A stretch of DNA of 64,000 nucleotides from Scatophagus argus (GCF_020382885.2 NC_058513.1:16393641-16457640); one strand, 5' to 3'. Shown: positions 37,501 to 48,146, counted from the first letter of the stretch. The notes: generated by a model from the sequence alone, not told the origin. Numbers and translations: made by a program.

Positions 37501-40500
37501 TTTAAGGATAAATGACTGAATTTCTCATTGACATTTCTGATGTGTCGACGTCACAAATGTTCTGGAAAAGTGGGGGGTAGCAGAAAGCAGCAGAGAGGCC
37601 ACTGACAAATTACTTTGTTAATGTCTTTTTACTTTTGATTCTCTTTCGAACTCTGATTGAACGCAATCTGACTGCTGCTTGAACGGAGACGGACGGAAAA
37701 CTGTTCACACACCAACATTCGAAACTTCAAAGCGCGTCATCGCATCACGCCGGAGAGGAGGTGAAAATTATCACGACCTATCGGGGTGTCGTGTTCGCGT
37801 CACTGCTGGAGGTGGAGCCAATAAAAACCCTCAACTACTGCAGAGATATTCGACCTGATTGTTCTGCTTCCCCCTGAAGAAAAACGCCAGACATTAGTGG
37901 GTTTTGGTCCGGTGTGAAAGAGAATTATGTTGCGCAATTTCTGCCATTATGGGTCTCTCATTCAAAACAGTGTGGGATCATGGGAGCTCTTCGTCGCTTG
38001 ACAATCAACATTGCAAATGAGACGTCATCTGATGTGCCTCAGACCAAAATGTTCCGTTATCAACGTTATGTTTAGCAACATTCGCCGACCGCCCTCCTGA
38101 CCTTCTGACTGAAGTTATAACGCCGGGCGACCAAATGAAACACCACGCATGAACTTGTATTAAATAAGATTTGGAACATTGTTCTCCAGGTTTGAAACTC
38201 CTACAGCTCTCACAATGCATCCTGGAACATCCAAAATATCTTACATTCCATGCCTGGTCAGAAGACAGTTTGCCACTCAAACGTGTCCAGGAAAAACAAC
38301 CTGCTGTTGTGTCTGAATTCTGAAATATTTCACATGCTCCCTCAGTTTCGTCTGGTCTTTCCCAATTTGCCAGTTATTGGACTCGTAAAGGATTATCTTA
38401 TCTTAAAAACAGTTTGTGTTGAAGCTTGTTTTCCTTGGAAAGTGACCATTCAGTTCCTCTACTTTTTAAATCCTGCAGCACAGAGCAGCAGACAACTCTC
38501 TGACCTCAGCAACGCGTGAAGCAGCAATCTGCTTGATTACTTAACCACATTACCGCTCATCCAATCACACAATGGAGCACCAAATTGGGGCCCAAATCAC
38601 GCCACAAAGCACACAGTTGAGCTATTGAATCAATGTGGCTCCACCCCCCTCTCCTCTTACATCACACCTCTCATGGCCAAAAATCCAGGATATCTCCAGA
38701 AATGCCTGATGTGGAATCCATCAGCTTATCGCGTTCTTATCTTTGCGCTGCGTGCCGACACACAAATCGCACCAACACTGCTGGTAAACGGCAGGTTTCT
38801 CCCACTCGTCCTCTGAAGGTGAAGTGTTTTCTGTGTGGGATGGGAAACATTTTAGCACCGGCTGCTGTGATGCTCTCTGAGGAAACTCTGAATGGAAACC
38901 CCACTCTTTTGCAAAGACGACACCTTGACATTCAGTTGCATGTGCACTAAATATCGACAATGAGCAGGCAAACAAACCAAAAAGAGTTTGCCCCGGAGAT
39001 TCAGGACTCCATTTGTGACTTTTGGTTGTACAGCATCTGTGTGATCGAGTACGTCAGTGAAACTTTATAAAAGATTCTACAAAATCGTAAAAGACACAAA
39101 GACTTCCTCGTACGTGTGACCCATGCAGCTCTTGATAAAGTCCGGCTGAGGCTTTTGCTTATGTTATGTTAACAGTGGTTTGCAGGTCAGTATTGTCATG
39201 CACGTTGGGTGTGAGCACCACTTTACAATCCTGAACCCAAAAATCCTGCTGTTCAAAAAACACATTTCTGAAACACACTCTTGGGCCCGTCTTAGCCCCA
39301 GTTTTTGCCTCTCGTGTGTTAACGTTACATATGAATCACGAAGCCAATCATCAGTTTGTCAGAAAAATAAATGCCCAGCTTTCTGTTGAGGCATTTCCAG
39401 GCTCCTCAGAGACTTTTTTAACCATCCGGATGGGAAAATCAGCAGTCTGCTGCACGCTAAAAGTGTTCACACAGTTGTGAGTGTATTTGCTGAGCCAAAG
39501 AAAGTAGCTGGGAACAACACATGTCCCTGATCAATCTGTATGGTCCAACAATTATTACATTATACTGGTTCATATTGATATTTCTTTTCAATATTTTCTA
39601 TTTAAATACAAAATAATGTGTTGAAATTTACCTTTTTTTCACAAATGATACGTGTCCTATTTTAGAAAATAAAGTCACAGCTTTCAGTTAAAAATCATTT
39701 GTATTGTCCGAATGACGTAATATTTTTTCATCTGAATGGCTAGAGGAGTCTTTGAGGATCGTGAAAACACCCTCAGAACAGCCATAAACCGCGTTAAACG
39801 TGAGAGGCACAAACAGGAACCGAGTCTGCTCACCTCCATACTGTCACACTGTGTATTCTGCATGCAGAACATACACCATTTCATTACATTCACCTGTTCA
39901 CAGATTGCAGTCGCTTTTCTTTTTGGGAAGCTTTGGCAAAAAGGAGGTAGAGGAGGTCTTCCACTGATCGGAAGGTCGGCGGTGGCGGCGAATGGCTGAG
40001 CAAGTCCATCACTCCTGACGGACACGTGTGTTGTGTCATGCGGGCACGTACAGAGAAGTCTGACGAAACAGTCTCACACGACCTGTTGGAGCAGTTTGGG
40101 GCATTTGATTTGGTCTGTTTGACAGAGCAACAGGAATTACTGCACTCTTGTAGGCGAGGTGCTCTCCAAGAGGCGACACTTCCTCTCAAAAAACATGGAA
40201 GAACGCGCTCAGCTGTTCAGTTTTAAATGCCGAAATGTCAACTTATCGTAGCTATGTTGTGCTCGAGAGGTCAAAACGGGGTCACTTCTCTTTTAGTCTC
40301 CAAACATCAATGGGACATCGGACACTTTGTGGAAATGATCTAAACCACATGATAAAGATCCATTTGACATGTTGTGTTCAATACTCGTCTTTGGACCTTA
40401 AGAGAGGACAGACAGACTGGTGCCATAAACAGCCACAACAAAGACTGCAGCTTAATGTAAAAGCTCCATAAGCACAAGAGCCGTGACTCAAACCAGGCCT

Positions 40501-43500
40501 GAATGTGCACTCGAGTACAACTTCCTACAGGCTGAAAACTAACCAAACTTTAGATTTCCAATCCCAGCTGGGTTTGTCATCCACTTACAAAACTTAATAT
40601 CCCATCTGAGAGCAAAGGACAGCCTACATACCCACTCATATTAAGCGACCTACATTCGAGCTAATTGCAAGTTCTGCACATTACATATGCACACACACGC
40701 CAACTGCATGGCAGGGCTGGCAGCAAAGGCTCCAAAGCCCTGTTCAGTTGGTAGTCAGGCCAGACCCCCCCCGCCCCCCATCACCATGGAGACGGCCCTC
40801 CATTGTAGGGGGGGTGGTGGACAGAATTAATGCACTTGAGGGGTCCTGGCACGTCCACAGTCCGGTTACAAGTGCGGGACTCATTCATGCTTCACCGGAG
40901 GAGGAACAGAAACGCACAGACTGTAAGAAGCGCTGGTTAAAACGAAGCAGTTCTTATGACACAAACCTCCCATTACAGCGACAAACCCGGTGCTGGTAAT
41001 TACAGTGTCGTGATGCACACAATCACCGGTTATACTGGGAGAGCTGCAGCCATTACAGGAGCCAAAGCGCCACACACATCGGAGGAAAACCTCGCTGTAA
41101 ACCTGCAACAGGTGTAACACAACGGAAACTTACCTGAAACTAAACTTTTTTGTCGCTTACACCCAACAAACTACATCCATGAGGGTGGGGGTGGGGGGAG
41201 GAAAGACGAGCTACACTCTCAAACGCTTCACCCTGTCCTCACGGAGCTTTTAATCAGAATCCTCCAGATCGTCATCGGAGCTGGGGAAACCAGGTAGCAG
41301 CTGGGGGTTTGGGAGTGGCTGGCAGCTTTCGGATTTTAACTCCTTCCACCCCTCCCGCCCCCACAGCTGACGCCACCCAGCCGACACGACCTGTTTGTTA
41401 CCTGTTCTAGTCTGATCACCGGCTGTGCGCACAAACTCGATCTAAACGCGACAGCAACGCCTCCAGCTCTTCCTACACGACGTACGCCCAGGTTAACCAG
41501 CCCTGTAAAGTGCAGTCTGGAGGCATACACACCCGGTAAATGTGACTCCACTCCCGCAGAAACTTTCGCCGACCGAAAACTGAGGGCTCGAATCAGCTGC
41601 TTTTGCGGAGGTATTCATGAAGCACCTCTGCTCACCCATTGAAATGGCATGTAGGGGACGGCCGGCTATTCATATGCAGATGAGCTGGCACAGATAGTGT
41701 GAACCCGGCGAACACGGTGCTCCAAAACCAGGACCCTCCTCCCTGATTTCTAATCTGGATCAAATAGTCCCAGTCAGTAGTGGGAAGTAACTAGATTATA
41801 TTAATGTAAGTATTAAAGTCGAGTCTGTACAAATACAGCAGCTACTGCAAGTCTCGGGGAGTCCGTAAACTCTTTGTTTTGTTTCTTTAAGCTGCCTCGA
41901 GTGATGTCACTTGAGTCGCCATCGATTGAAGCTGGAAACTTTTGGAAAAGTTTGAAAGCAACAAGAAAAATAAACACACATGTGGACCCCACTGTGGCCT
42001 CGTCTCTGCTGTGGTTCCAGCCTGAGTTCACCACTGCAACACGCATAACACACCCAAAACTGCAAATTAAAACTCTTACGTCGTTGCTGATGCATTGTGG
42101 GTAACGTAGCGTCGAGTTTTCAGAATTAAAGCAGAATGCGTGGAATACCACTAAAATAATTAAAGTTAGTTAAATAATAATAACAAGTGACACTATTTCA
42201 CCATTCGAATATTTTCTTACATGATTCAAGAGCGTTTGCGTCATTAAGGCAGGATTATGCAATGAAAATATAAAAAGACGACATGAAAGCGTCACAACAC
42301 TGAAATCAAGACGTCTCGCTCGCCCCCTGGTGGTTGGCTGCGGTATTGATCAGAAACTTTCGCTTTCATCATGTGAGCAGAAGGGACGTGCACCAAACTG
42401 CATAGCTTGTACATTTAAAGTACTGTACTCAGCTATAATAATGAGGTAGTTCTACTGCTTTAGTATCACTTTTACTGCACCATACTAAACTGGACTCTTG
42501 TACTTGACTCCACAACATTTTTCTGACAGCTACTTTCAGATTAAGAAGTTAAACAGAAACGTTTTTTTTGTTTGTTTGTTTTTTAAATCCAACATATTTA
42601 ACTTTTAGGGTTAACATATGAATGTCCACACAGGTGAACTCCACTTTGACCAACTATGACATTAAAAGGCTTCTTACATTTCTTCATAATAGATCTGAAA
42701 TAGATCTGAAAACACCAAATGATACTTAAGTATATCCTTTATGTTTATGACGTGTCCTTATGATACATTATGAAGATTGTACCTCATTGTTCTGTTCATA
42801 CTCAAGTTTTGTATTAAGGAATGCTGTTGTTGTTAACAGGTTTTAAGGCACCACATGACATGAAGAGTAGGCGTGCTGAGATTTCAACTGGGCTGCACAC
42901 ATCAGCAAAGGCCAATAATTTCCAAGCCTTTTTGGCCATAACATCCCTTAAAATGCAAACAGATCATTTGTTTTCACGTTGACTTGAAGGGTTTTGGTCT
43001 ACTGATTGGTGTAAAAAAAAGACATTAAATCTACTTTGGTTCAATGCTGTAAGACAATAAAGTATGAAACCTAAGTGAAATATTTCATATAATAAAACTG
43101 CGCCCTCTCCTGGCTGTAAGAGCACAATGACACATTTTGAGCTCACTACATATGCACACATATGGAAAGTGTAATATTGCATGAAAACTTTACCTGCTCG
43201 GTCGAAGCTGCATCTGCAGAAGTCGTTGCCTCTCCTGTTTGACTGAGACTCTGCTGCTCGCACATTAACGTGTCATTTGAAGCAATAGGATCGGGCAGCT
43301 CAGAAAATGTGTCAAATTCTGGGTTGGTGTCATACACAGGCAAATCAGGGGGTAAAGGGAAGTCCATATCGTCATCCTGCAGAAAAGTCTGTGGCTGTTC
43401 CACTTTATCGTCCTGTGGCGAGCTTTTGGACTGTCGTCGTGTGTTCCTGACCTTTGGAACAGCCTGAGGTTTTGCATACAGTTCCAAGCCATCAGTTTTC

Positions 43501-43976
43501 AGAGATGCTGAGTTAGACAAAAAACTTCCTGTTGAACTGTTTGGCTTTATATTATCCTTTGTGCCTCCAAAGCCGCCGGCGATCTGTCCTTTCTTCAGGG
43601 TCTTGCAGGGCTTTACATCTGATATGTCCTCACATAATCCAAAAGTGGAGAACCGATACGTCTCTCTTGAGGCACCTTGATCTCGTGCTTTCGTCGCTGT
43701 TCTTGCTGGTGTTTTATCAGCCACTGGCTTACTGTCACTCACACACTTGAGTGGATCCAACTTTATGGAGCTGGTAGAGTCTTCAGTAAGTAATGAGAGC
43801 TCCTTCACATACTGCGCAGGGACATAAAAGGGTCTGGTGTGCTGGTCTTTGCGGACATGCCACCAGTGCTCATTGGTCTTGGAGACCAGGATGTAACTTT
43901 CGTTGGTCTTGATGGACACAAGGCGGCCATCCTTCGCTGTGTACTCAAAGTCATACTGCACCAGCACAAGCTCCAT
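24649..43976 (-). CDS. arhgap27: arhgap27 (CAMGAP1), SH3-WW-PH-RhoGAP protein (complete, 17 coding exons)
   Basis: ARHGAP27 stimulates GTP hydrolysis by Rho-family GTPases and has been linked to clathrin-mediated endocytosis. The exons total 2976 nt, giving 991 residues, and every junction keeps frame. Domain order is: SH3 (about 5-60, with YDFEY, EHWWHVR and FYVPAQYVKEL); a long Ser/Pro-rich linker; WW1 (303-329), WW2 (371-396) and WW3 (504-528); PH (about 605-717); and RhoGAP (about 797-985). The arginine finger is R838 in GLYRVSG. The order, the GATIGWASKDKSSKKNVLE stretch and the RhoGAP sequence match ARHGAP27 better than its relatives ARHGAP9, 12 and 15. The E1/E2 junction (TEQ|VNNESLQSAVYVNV) aligns with AEQVDDPPEPVYANI of human, so no coding exon is missing across the 9.6-kb intron. 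Human is about 889 aa; the fish protein is longer in its linkers. Two possible internal starts are listed separately. Confidence 0.94.
24935..25040 (-). CDS. arhgap27: arhgap27 coding exon 16 (RhoGAP)
   Basis: Encodes RIPDYNAKLCSIYELVVSLP then DPNRDTMKLLFGHLR, matching the LPAPNHDTLRVLFQHL helices in human. Acceptor TTTCTCAG, donor GCAG|GTATTT. Confidence 0.95.
25168..25299 (-). CDS. arhgap27: arhgap27 coding exon 15 (RhoGAP)
   Basis: Encodes EELDLEDGQWEDVHVITGAL then KLFFRELPEPLFPYSHFNKF, the most conserved part of this RhoGAP domain. Donor ATCA|GTAAGC. Confidence 0.96.
25462..25539 (-). CDS. arhgap27: arhgap27 coding exon 14 (RhoGAP arginine finger)
   Basis: Encodes GLDIDGLYRVSGNLAVIQKL then RFKADH. 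The arginine of LYRVSG (R838) is the catalytic finger, so GAP activity is expected to be intact. Confidence 0.96.
25626..25724 (-). CDS. arhgap27: arhgap27 coding exon 13 (RhoGAP)
   Basis: Encodes DNVFGCHLATLCTQERTTVP then TFVEKCIKAVEKR, the first RhoGAP helices. Acceptor CCCCGTAG, donor AGAG|GTAATC. Confidence 0.95.
26580..26707 (-). CDS. arhgap27: arhgap27 coding exon 12 (lead-in to RhoGAP)
   Basis: Encodes VTVTPSSSSAGDADQKRVRT then KLMKFLMKRPTLQSVKEKGY, matching the KFLQRRPTLQSLREKGYI lead-in of human ARHGAP27. There are two nearby AGs; only GCCTCCAG|GGTGAC keeps frame. Confidence 0.94.
26807..26916 (-). CDS. arhgap27: arhgap27 coding exon 11 (acidic PH-RhoGAP linker)
   Basis: Encodes EYQDHHSEEEDGDLYEKIAG followed by FDVARDDKSGGSVEKR. 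Acceptor TGCTTCAG, donor CGAAG|GTGTAAG. Confidence 0.9.
27279..27377 (-). CDS. arhgap27: arhgap27 coding exon 10 (end of PH domain)
   Basis: 33 codons, LKGKNGVEFLIQYDTESIIN then DWHKVLTDTIRQL. It includes the C-terminal PH helix with its invariant tryptophan. Acceptor TATCTCCAG, donor CTG|GTGAGA. Confidence 0.94.
27601..27702 (-). CDS. arhgap27: arhgap27 coding exon 9 (PH domain)
   Basis: 34 codons, NKTNQIVPEFTVDLRGATIG then WASKDKSSKKNVLE. Strongly conserved in ARHGAP27. The acceptor CCATACAG is preceded by an unusual TTC-repeat/poly-T tract. Donor GAG|GTTTGT is weak but fixed by phase and homology. Confidence 0.94.
27711..27747. repeat. A-rich/(GAA)n tract (TTC on the gene strand)
   Basis: On the minus strand this forms the polypyrimidine tract immediately before the acceptor of arhgap27 coding exon 9 (27702). 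It is poly-T plus about six TTC units. Confidence 0.85.
28062..28735 (+). repeat. Interrupted AGTAAAAGTA-family repeat with a nested insertion
   Basis: The left half (28062-28140, with AAATACTCCATGACAAGCAG) and the right half (28629-28735, with AATGTAGTGGAGTAAATCAAG and TTACATTCCAGCACTG) are the two ends of one repeat. The 28141-28628 interior is unrelated and ends GGTGAGCTGTCCCTTTAA, which is familiar as the end of a different fish element. It lies in the arhgap27 intron between coding exons 8 and 9. Confidence 0.5.
28779..28866 (-). CDS. arhgap27: arhgap27 coding exon 8 (PH domain)
   Basis: Encodes RKNWTQTWTVLHGGVLTFHK, then DPKSATTGAS. This is the second PH strand set and corresponds to the human WTVLEGGVLTFFKDSK segment. 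Donor TCG|GTACGA. Confidence 0.94.
28984..29051 (-). CDS. arhgap27: arhgap27 coding exon 7 (start of PH domain)
   Basis: Encodes VQNLEKAGILNKTKVCENG then KKV, matching the start of the family's PH domain. Acceptor CATTTTCAG, donor TACG|GTAAGC. Confidence 0.93.
30446..30532 (-). CDS. arhgap27: arhgap27 coding exon 6
   Basis: 29 codons, RFVKTHRRNTSDYSSDSSS then TGNSPEMHHN, between acceptor CTGTTCAG and donor AAC|GTGAGT. A Ser-rich, probably phosphorylated linker before the PH domain. Confidence 0.87.
30826..30886 (+). mobile_element. SINE-like fragment
   Basis: The phrase GCCCTTGAGCAAGGCGCTGA followed by ACCCTTGACTGCT is a familiar core of teleost SINEs. Only a short piece remains, in the arhgap27 intron between coding exons 5 and 6. 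Confidence 0.45.
31116..31156. repeat. (GT)n microsatellite next to a splice donor
   Basis: A run of about 41 bp that begins 17 nt inside the intron following arhgap27 coding exon 5. Confidence 0.95.
31174..31296 (-). CDS. arhgap27: arhgap27 coding exon 5
   Basis: 41 codons (APVGPGQSRMENGFEPDNAS, then a segment with NWRHTMG) between acceptor CCCTGCAG and an off-consensus donor GGG|GTACAG. The donor is followed within 20 bases by a (CA)n tract. It is a linker region and its boundary rests on phase rather than strong homology. Confidence 0.85.
31430..31510 (-). CDS. arhgap27: arhgap27 coding exon 4 (WW3)
   Basis: This 27-codon exon encodes WIKSVDDQGQTYYYLRDG followed by TRSQWNLPE. It is a complete WW core with both tryptophans and the YYY strand. 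The acceptor is ATGTAACAG and the donor GAG|GTAAAG. Confidence 0.93.
31715..31977 (+). repeat. Teleost dispersed repeat with internal duplicated unit
   Basis: Two related units, GCCATGAAATGTTGTACAAAG (near 31726) and GCCATGAAATTTGGTACAGAC (near 31842), flank an ACCATGAGGCTGATCTTTG phrase. The segment ends in TTAGC/GCATGCTAAG words. This layout is typical of an abundant percomorph nonautonomous element. It lies in the arhgap27 intron between coding exons 3 and 4. Confidence 0.6.
32287..32529 (-). CDS. arhgap27: arhgap27 coding exon 3
   Basis: 81 codons between acceptor TTCCCCAG and donor CAG|GTAGCG. It encodes an acidic Pro/Tyr-rich linker (PPLPEEDYPTEDYPAADQ) and a segment ending GTWVFTSEHSAEQ, which leads into WW3. 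Confidence 0.92.
33083..33559 (-). CDS. arhgap27: arhgap27 coding exon 2 (WW1 and WW2)
   Basis: Acceptor TTTTCGCAG, donor GGGCCG|GTAAGA, 159 codons in phase 0. It begins VNNESLQSAVYVNVAQL, a possible phosphotyrosine site. It contains WW1 (GWEVHVDQESGQEYYYHP...W) and WW2 (DWEQLVDETSGRPYFYNP...W), each with both signature tryptophans. Confidence 0.94.
34336..34416 (-). CDS. arhgap27: Second candidate alternative first coding exon of arhgap27
   Basis: On the minus strand an ATG at 34416 sits in a near-ideal start context (GCCACCATGA). It opens 27 codons (MRASEIPCRASRPRSLAVRL and seven more) ending at donor GCTCAG|GTGAGA in phase 0. It lies about 0.8 kb upstream of exon 2. An in-frame TAG precedes it. 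The segment is CpG-rich. The peptide is not recognisable and could be fortuitous, so this is weaker than a homology-based call. Confidence 0.33.
34511..34539. repeat. (GT)n microsatellite
   Basis: Perfect run of about 29 bp, roughly 95 bp upstream (gene sense) of the candidate alternative arhgap27 ATG at 34416. Confidence 0.95.
36537..36611 (-). CDS. arhgap27: Candidate alternative first coding exon of arhgap27 (SH3-less isoform)
   Basis: On the minus strand an ATG at 36611 (context AAACATGG) opens 25 codons beginning MVDMYSRVQLSQRAKRG. They end exactly at a good donor CCTCAG|GTAGGC in phase 0. That matches the phase-0 acceptor of coding exon 2 (33559). An in-frame TAG lies 15 nt upstream, so this ATG would be the true start. 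Splicing here would give a protein with WW, PH and RhoGAP domains but no SH3. Local CpG density upstream (about 36660-36710) is raised. Support is limited to splice phase and start context, so chance is not excluded. Confidence 0.4.
43194..43976 (-). CDS. arhgap27: arhgap27 coding exon 1 (SH3 domain and linker)
   Basis: The exon begins at acceptor TTATTTGCAG|TTTCC (44036) with a 60-nt leader. The ATG at 43976 opens MELVLVQYDFEY and it ends TEQ|GTAAAG. It encodes residues 1-261: the SH3 domain, then Ser/Lys-rich linker, and an acidic proline patch (DDDMDFPLPPDLPVYD). The long frame continues upstream of the ATG through the leader, but that part lies beyond SH3 homology. MELVLVQYDFEY matches the usual SH3 start. 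Confidence 0.92.
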
Positions 43977-45039
43977 TCTCCCGTGTGCCCGTGTGGCCTC
44001 TGTGTCAATGTGGATACAGAGCTGACATCCTGGAAACTGCAAATAAAGGAAATGTGAAGCTGGTGTGGCTTTTACAAATGTCACTCAGCGGCTCACAGCT
44101 AACTGACGCACACTTCCAACTACAGGAACATGTTTGTTTACCTTATGGCACGTCAGTGTCATGGATTATGAGACTGACAGACATGAGAAAGGCTCCCCAA
44201 CCCTCTGACATAAGATCAGTAGACTAAAAGTTAATCTTAGCGGTTGTTTTGTGTCTTTTTGTAGGCATTTTTGTTGTTTCAGGGCCCCACCAACCACTGG
44301 GACCCTGTACCCTGACAGTGATCCATCTATGGTTAGTGTTTGACATTATCATAAGAAAGGTTGACGTAGTGTGGAGCTACGAGTTTGAAAAACAGACTGG
44401 CAGAGGTAAAAGGTTGTGTCTGTTGTGTCTGTGCACACAAATAGACAGGAAGTTGCTTCCATTCGCTGCAAAACGCTTCTAAGCTAAACCTACACAAACC
44501 ACCAAGAGCAGCAGACTGAAAACTGCTAAGCCGCAAAACAGGAAGGCTGCACCAACCTCGACTCAGCGTCAGTCCGACGTCACCCGGCAATCTCAGTTTG
44601 CCCCATCAGGCTCCGTTGTATCCTTGAATTGTTGTCTTCTACGGCAACACACAATCCTAAGGAAAAGACAGCCGTGTCAGCAGCTACTTCACATCCAAAA
44701 GGTGCAACAGTGTATTTTGGTTGTGTTGTTAAATCATTTGTAACAGGTTTGAGTCAGCTTGTACATGTTGGAATTAAAAGTGTGGTGTGAAAAATGTCAA
44801 TGTAATGTAAAAGTTAAATAAAATCCAGAAAACGGTTAACCAACATAGAGAGAGTCACGACTCATGTGCAAGTTAAATTTAACTGCCAGTGTCAAAAAGA
44901 AGAAGGAAGGGTAAGTCAGTGCAACTCGAATAAATTAGAATACACTTTAAACCTAAAAACAGACTCAACAATGACAGAAATCACAGTCTGGACTTCCATA
45001 CCACAAGGTTTTAGTGGACATAATATTTCCTCTACTTAC

Positions 45040-45230
45040 CTGATTTAGTGTCCAAAAATTTCCGGTCACTGGTTGTCTCTCAAACAACCTTGAAGCAGTT
45101 TTGTATCTAAGCAGCCGAAGTCACAGAGCTCAGACTGTTGCTTACATGCGTCGTTCGCCACTTGACTACCACGAGCTGATTTCCTGTTCTGTGTGTGTGT
45201 GTGTGTCTTTACTGAAAGCAGCAACCGGCG
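45040..45230 (-). other. arhgap27: Probable noncoding first exon of arhgap27
   Basis: A strong donor AAATCAG|GTAAGTAG (exon end 45040, minus strand) lies upstream of the acceptor at 44037, which begins the SH3 exon. The segment up to about 45230 would be 5' UTR and includes a short (CA)n run (45190-45207, read on minus). The upstream limit is not determined. The model is inferred from splice signals only. Confidence 0.5.
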
Positions 45231-45239
45231 ATGCATGAC

Positions 45240-47895
45240 AGTACTAAGACTGCAAAAAATGGGAAGTCTAATTTAAACCGTACTTCTCGATATATTCTTG
45301 TGTTTCATGCATGCTTTGTATGGAATTGAGTGAGGGTGAACTGGAAAGAGTTGCAGGGCAGTGATTCATTTTGACAAACTGCATGTTCACATTAAATGCT
45401 AATTATTATTTGTACAAAACAAAAAAACACGAAAGCAGCAAACTCTTGATATCTTGATACAAACATTCAGTATGCTGGTACAGTATGTCAGAAATGTGGT
45501 TGTGGACGACTCAAGGCTACATGCATCTCTTTAAGGAGATTTAAACAGAGCTAAGATGATTAACTGGAATAGTTTATATGTAATAAAACAGGATATTATT
45601 ATAACATGATATAGAATGTTCTTGTGATTTCTGCCCTCTTGTTTCAAGTGGTTTTAGAGGAATTTAAACTATTGTTATTTTTATTATCATCAGAATCAGA
45701 TTCAGAATTCCTTTACTTATCCCCAAAGGGAAATTCCTTAAATCGTTGTTATTTCATTTTCATTTTATTGTTATTTCCGCTCATTCACCGGGATAAGTGA
45801 ACTTCCATTTTAATGAGGCATCAGCATTAGGCTTCACGCCTGTTACAGCCGCTTCACACGCTGTGTAACTGTTAAAGTACGCAGAAGCACGACTGTTTTG
45901 ACGCTCATCAAACGCAACATTGAGTTTCATTTCACAGCATTACAAGCCCCACATGAAGCGGGGCGTCAAAAAATTAGATAGAACTCATGTTGTTCCTCTC
46001 CACGGAAATCTTTAGTAAAAGGCGAAAGATTTATACGATCTGAAGAGAACCATGAGTGAACTATCAATTAAGCGGTTTAGTGACACTTATGACTCTCCGA
46101 CCTACACCTTTCAGTGACGGTGGAAATGCCACTGCAACTACAACTGGATGTTTTTATTATCAAGAATCTGTACACGACATAGAAACACGCGATGGATTAA
46201 ACACCTTAATTTTAGATAAGTGATTAGAAAAAATGAAAACGATAGATGTAACAAACTTTTAAAATGCTGCGCGCGGTGCATGACGGGTAGCGCTACGACG
46301 ATGTCTACGATATACAGTCTTAGGAGTGTTTCAATCGCAGTTGAACGTAGGTAAACAAAATAATTATCAAATAAATTATAAACGTTTTGAACAGTGAAAT
46401 TAAATGCAGTCAAAATGGAGTGAAACAATATAAATAGAAATCACACGCATGGGCAGTAAAAGGCATTGATGACCTCTTGCTACTTCCGTCTATCGTCAGG
46501 AGGTGCAATTAAAGAAACTAAATGTCGTTAAATGTTAATGTTAAAATGTGTTTCGTTATCTTAAGTTTCCCGATAAAGTTGCAGATAAAATTGAACAACA
46601 GCCGGCAATTAATAAATGATTGTAGACCGCAATCGGGCCAGCTGGACAAAGTGGGACCTTCGCCTCGTCAGCACAAAATAAACTGAAACTGCAAATAAAA
46701 GTCCTAATCGTCACCTCATCATGAAGCCCCCTCTTGTAAGGGGGCCCTCTCATCAAAATGAAGTTGGAAGAACTGTATTATTTCAGTGTTGTGTGTCCAG
46801 GAACAACACTTACAGATTAGACTTGCGTTTTCACTTCCCTTCCATAGCTTTTGCAGGGACAGATGGTCCAACAATGGTATTTCAGTTTCTTTTGGACCAG
46901 TAAAGCAAAATCTGAACGACATCTGTCTTCTTATTTTGATCTGTTATGGAGCTTGAATGGTGTCTATTGTGGCTCGACAGGTAATTTGTCATATAAAAAG
47001 ACATCACAGCACAGCAGATTTTGGTCAACTTTTAACATAAAGTAGATTTATTTGTGGTAATGCCTCACGATCTTTGTATAATCTGAAAAATTACAAAAGT
47101 AAGCTGATAAATATGGTTACCAGCACAAGTTCCTAATTCCAATGGTCGTTACTACAGTACATAAAGCAAGTCACAATCAGAATGTTAAAAGTACAACAGA
47201 CAAATGGCAGTTTTGTGCAAAAACATCATCGTCATCACTGAATGTATCAGAAAATACAGTTCTCAACATCAAACTGGCAGGGTTTCATGTGTAAATATAA
47301 AGAAACACTACAACAATCAGCTCTGAAGTGCAGTTTCCATGCAGCATCAATAGCACAGTTGAATGCAGCTCTGTGATAAATCTCTTCTGTTGTTTGTTCG
47401 TTTATTTTTATTCTTTTAAATCAGACTGATGTTACTGACAAATTACAAATCGGCGCGGCCAATCAGACTGCAGTCTAGACCAGAATTATGCTTTACACAC
47501 AGTTTTAAAGAGGGCGCCCCTTCTTTGGCGCGCACCACGTAAAGTTGTCGCCTTGGTCCGTCTACATCCCAAAGGATTGATTGGTTGTACTTTTGGTCAT
47601 CTGTTCAAATATAAATATAGGTCAATATTTTAATATAAAAAAATAAGGCAGGTTTCATGTTTGGAAATGTTGTTTCATGTTCTTCCCAGAGCGGTTTGTC
47701 AGCCCACTGGGCATTTTTCCACTGTCCACAAAGCCACGTTTAGTGGTTCATATTCTTGCACATCAGACTGGGCTGCACAGTGAAGACATCAGCGCAGCCT
47801 TCTGCTTCATGTTCTTCTCATCCATCATCAAAAGGGATTGTAAAGCAGGCAATTTCAAAGTGTCTCTGTGCAGCTTCAAGCAGATCTTTTTCAGT
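45240..47895. other. Intergenic DNA between the arhgap27 5' end and the mfsd13a-like stop
   Basis: No coding segment is recognised. It contains a LINE-type 3' tail remnant (45687-45740). The right part is probably mfsd13a-like 3' UTR: minus-strand AATAAA hexamers occur at 47401-47406 and near 47046. Confidence 0.45.
45687..45740 (-). mobile_element. LINE 3' tail remnant
   Basis: Read on the minus strand: AAGGAATTTCCCTTTGGGG, then ATAAGTAAAGGAATTCTG and a TCTGATTCTGAT tail. This is a common fish non-LTR 3' end. Only the tail is present. Confidence 0.5.
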
Positions 47896-48146
47896 TCATA
47901 TGGCCTTGACATCGATAAGGTGGCCATGCTGGGCCCCCTGCCTCAGGGCCTTGATCCCCTGCAGCTTGCGGCCGTGAAGCGTGAAGCGAGACCAGGCAGC
48001 CAGCTGGAGCAGGGCACAGGTGATAGGCACAAACACCAACATGTAGAAACAGCCCAGGCGCAGAGGTGGAGTCCCTGAGCCAGAGGCAACGTCAGGCACA
48101 GAAACCAGAGAGTCCTTCACAGGTTCCCTCTCAAAAATATCATAAC
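47896..48146 (-). CDS. mfsd13a: mfsd13a-like coding exon 8 (C-terminus and stop)
   Basis: Encodes [20 protein letters not shown], a Gly/Pro linker, the last TM ([20 protein letters not shown]) and a basic tail ending LIDVKAI, TGA at 47896-47898. Confidence 0.95.

Larger units (their letters stand above)
33560..43193 (-). other. arhgap27 intron between SH3 exon and WW exon, about 9.6 kb
   Basis: Apart from the two candidate alternative first exons (34336-34416, 36537-36611) I see no coding exon here. Homology across the exon 1/2 junction argues none is missing. It contains a (GT)n tract at 34511-34539, a G-rich run at 36848-36876, and AT-rich DNA near 39540-39720. A GC-richer stretch at about 40765-41530 carries only unconvincing frames. 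Confidence 0.6.

Noticed and set aside
39890..40189. 99-aa minus-strand frame with a donor-like GTGAATG as a possible third arhgap27 first exon
   Set aside because: It would exit in phase 2, incompatible with the phase-0 acceptor of exon 2.
41250..41432. 60-aa minus-strand frame ending in an acidic tail (SSDDDLEDSD)
   Set aside because: The tail looks protein-like, but there is no acceptor/phase link to arhgap27 and no recognisable family.
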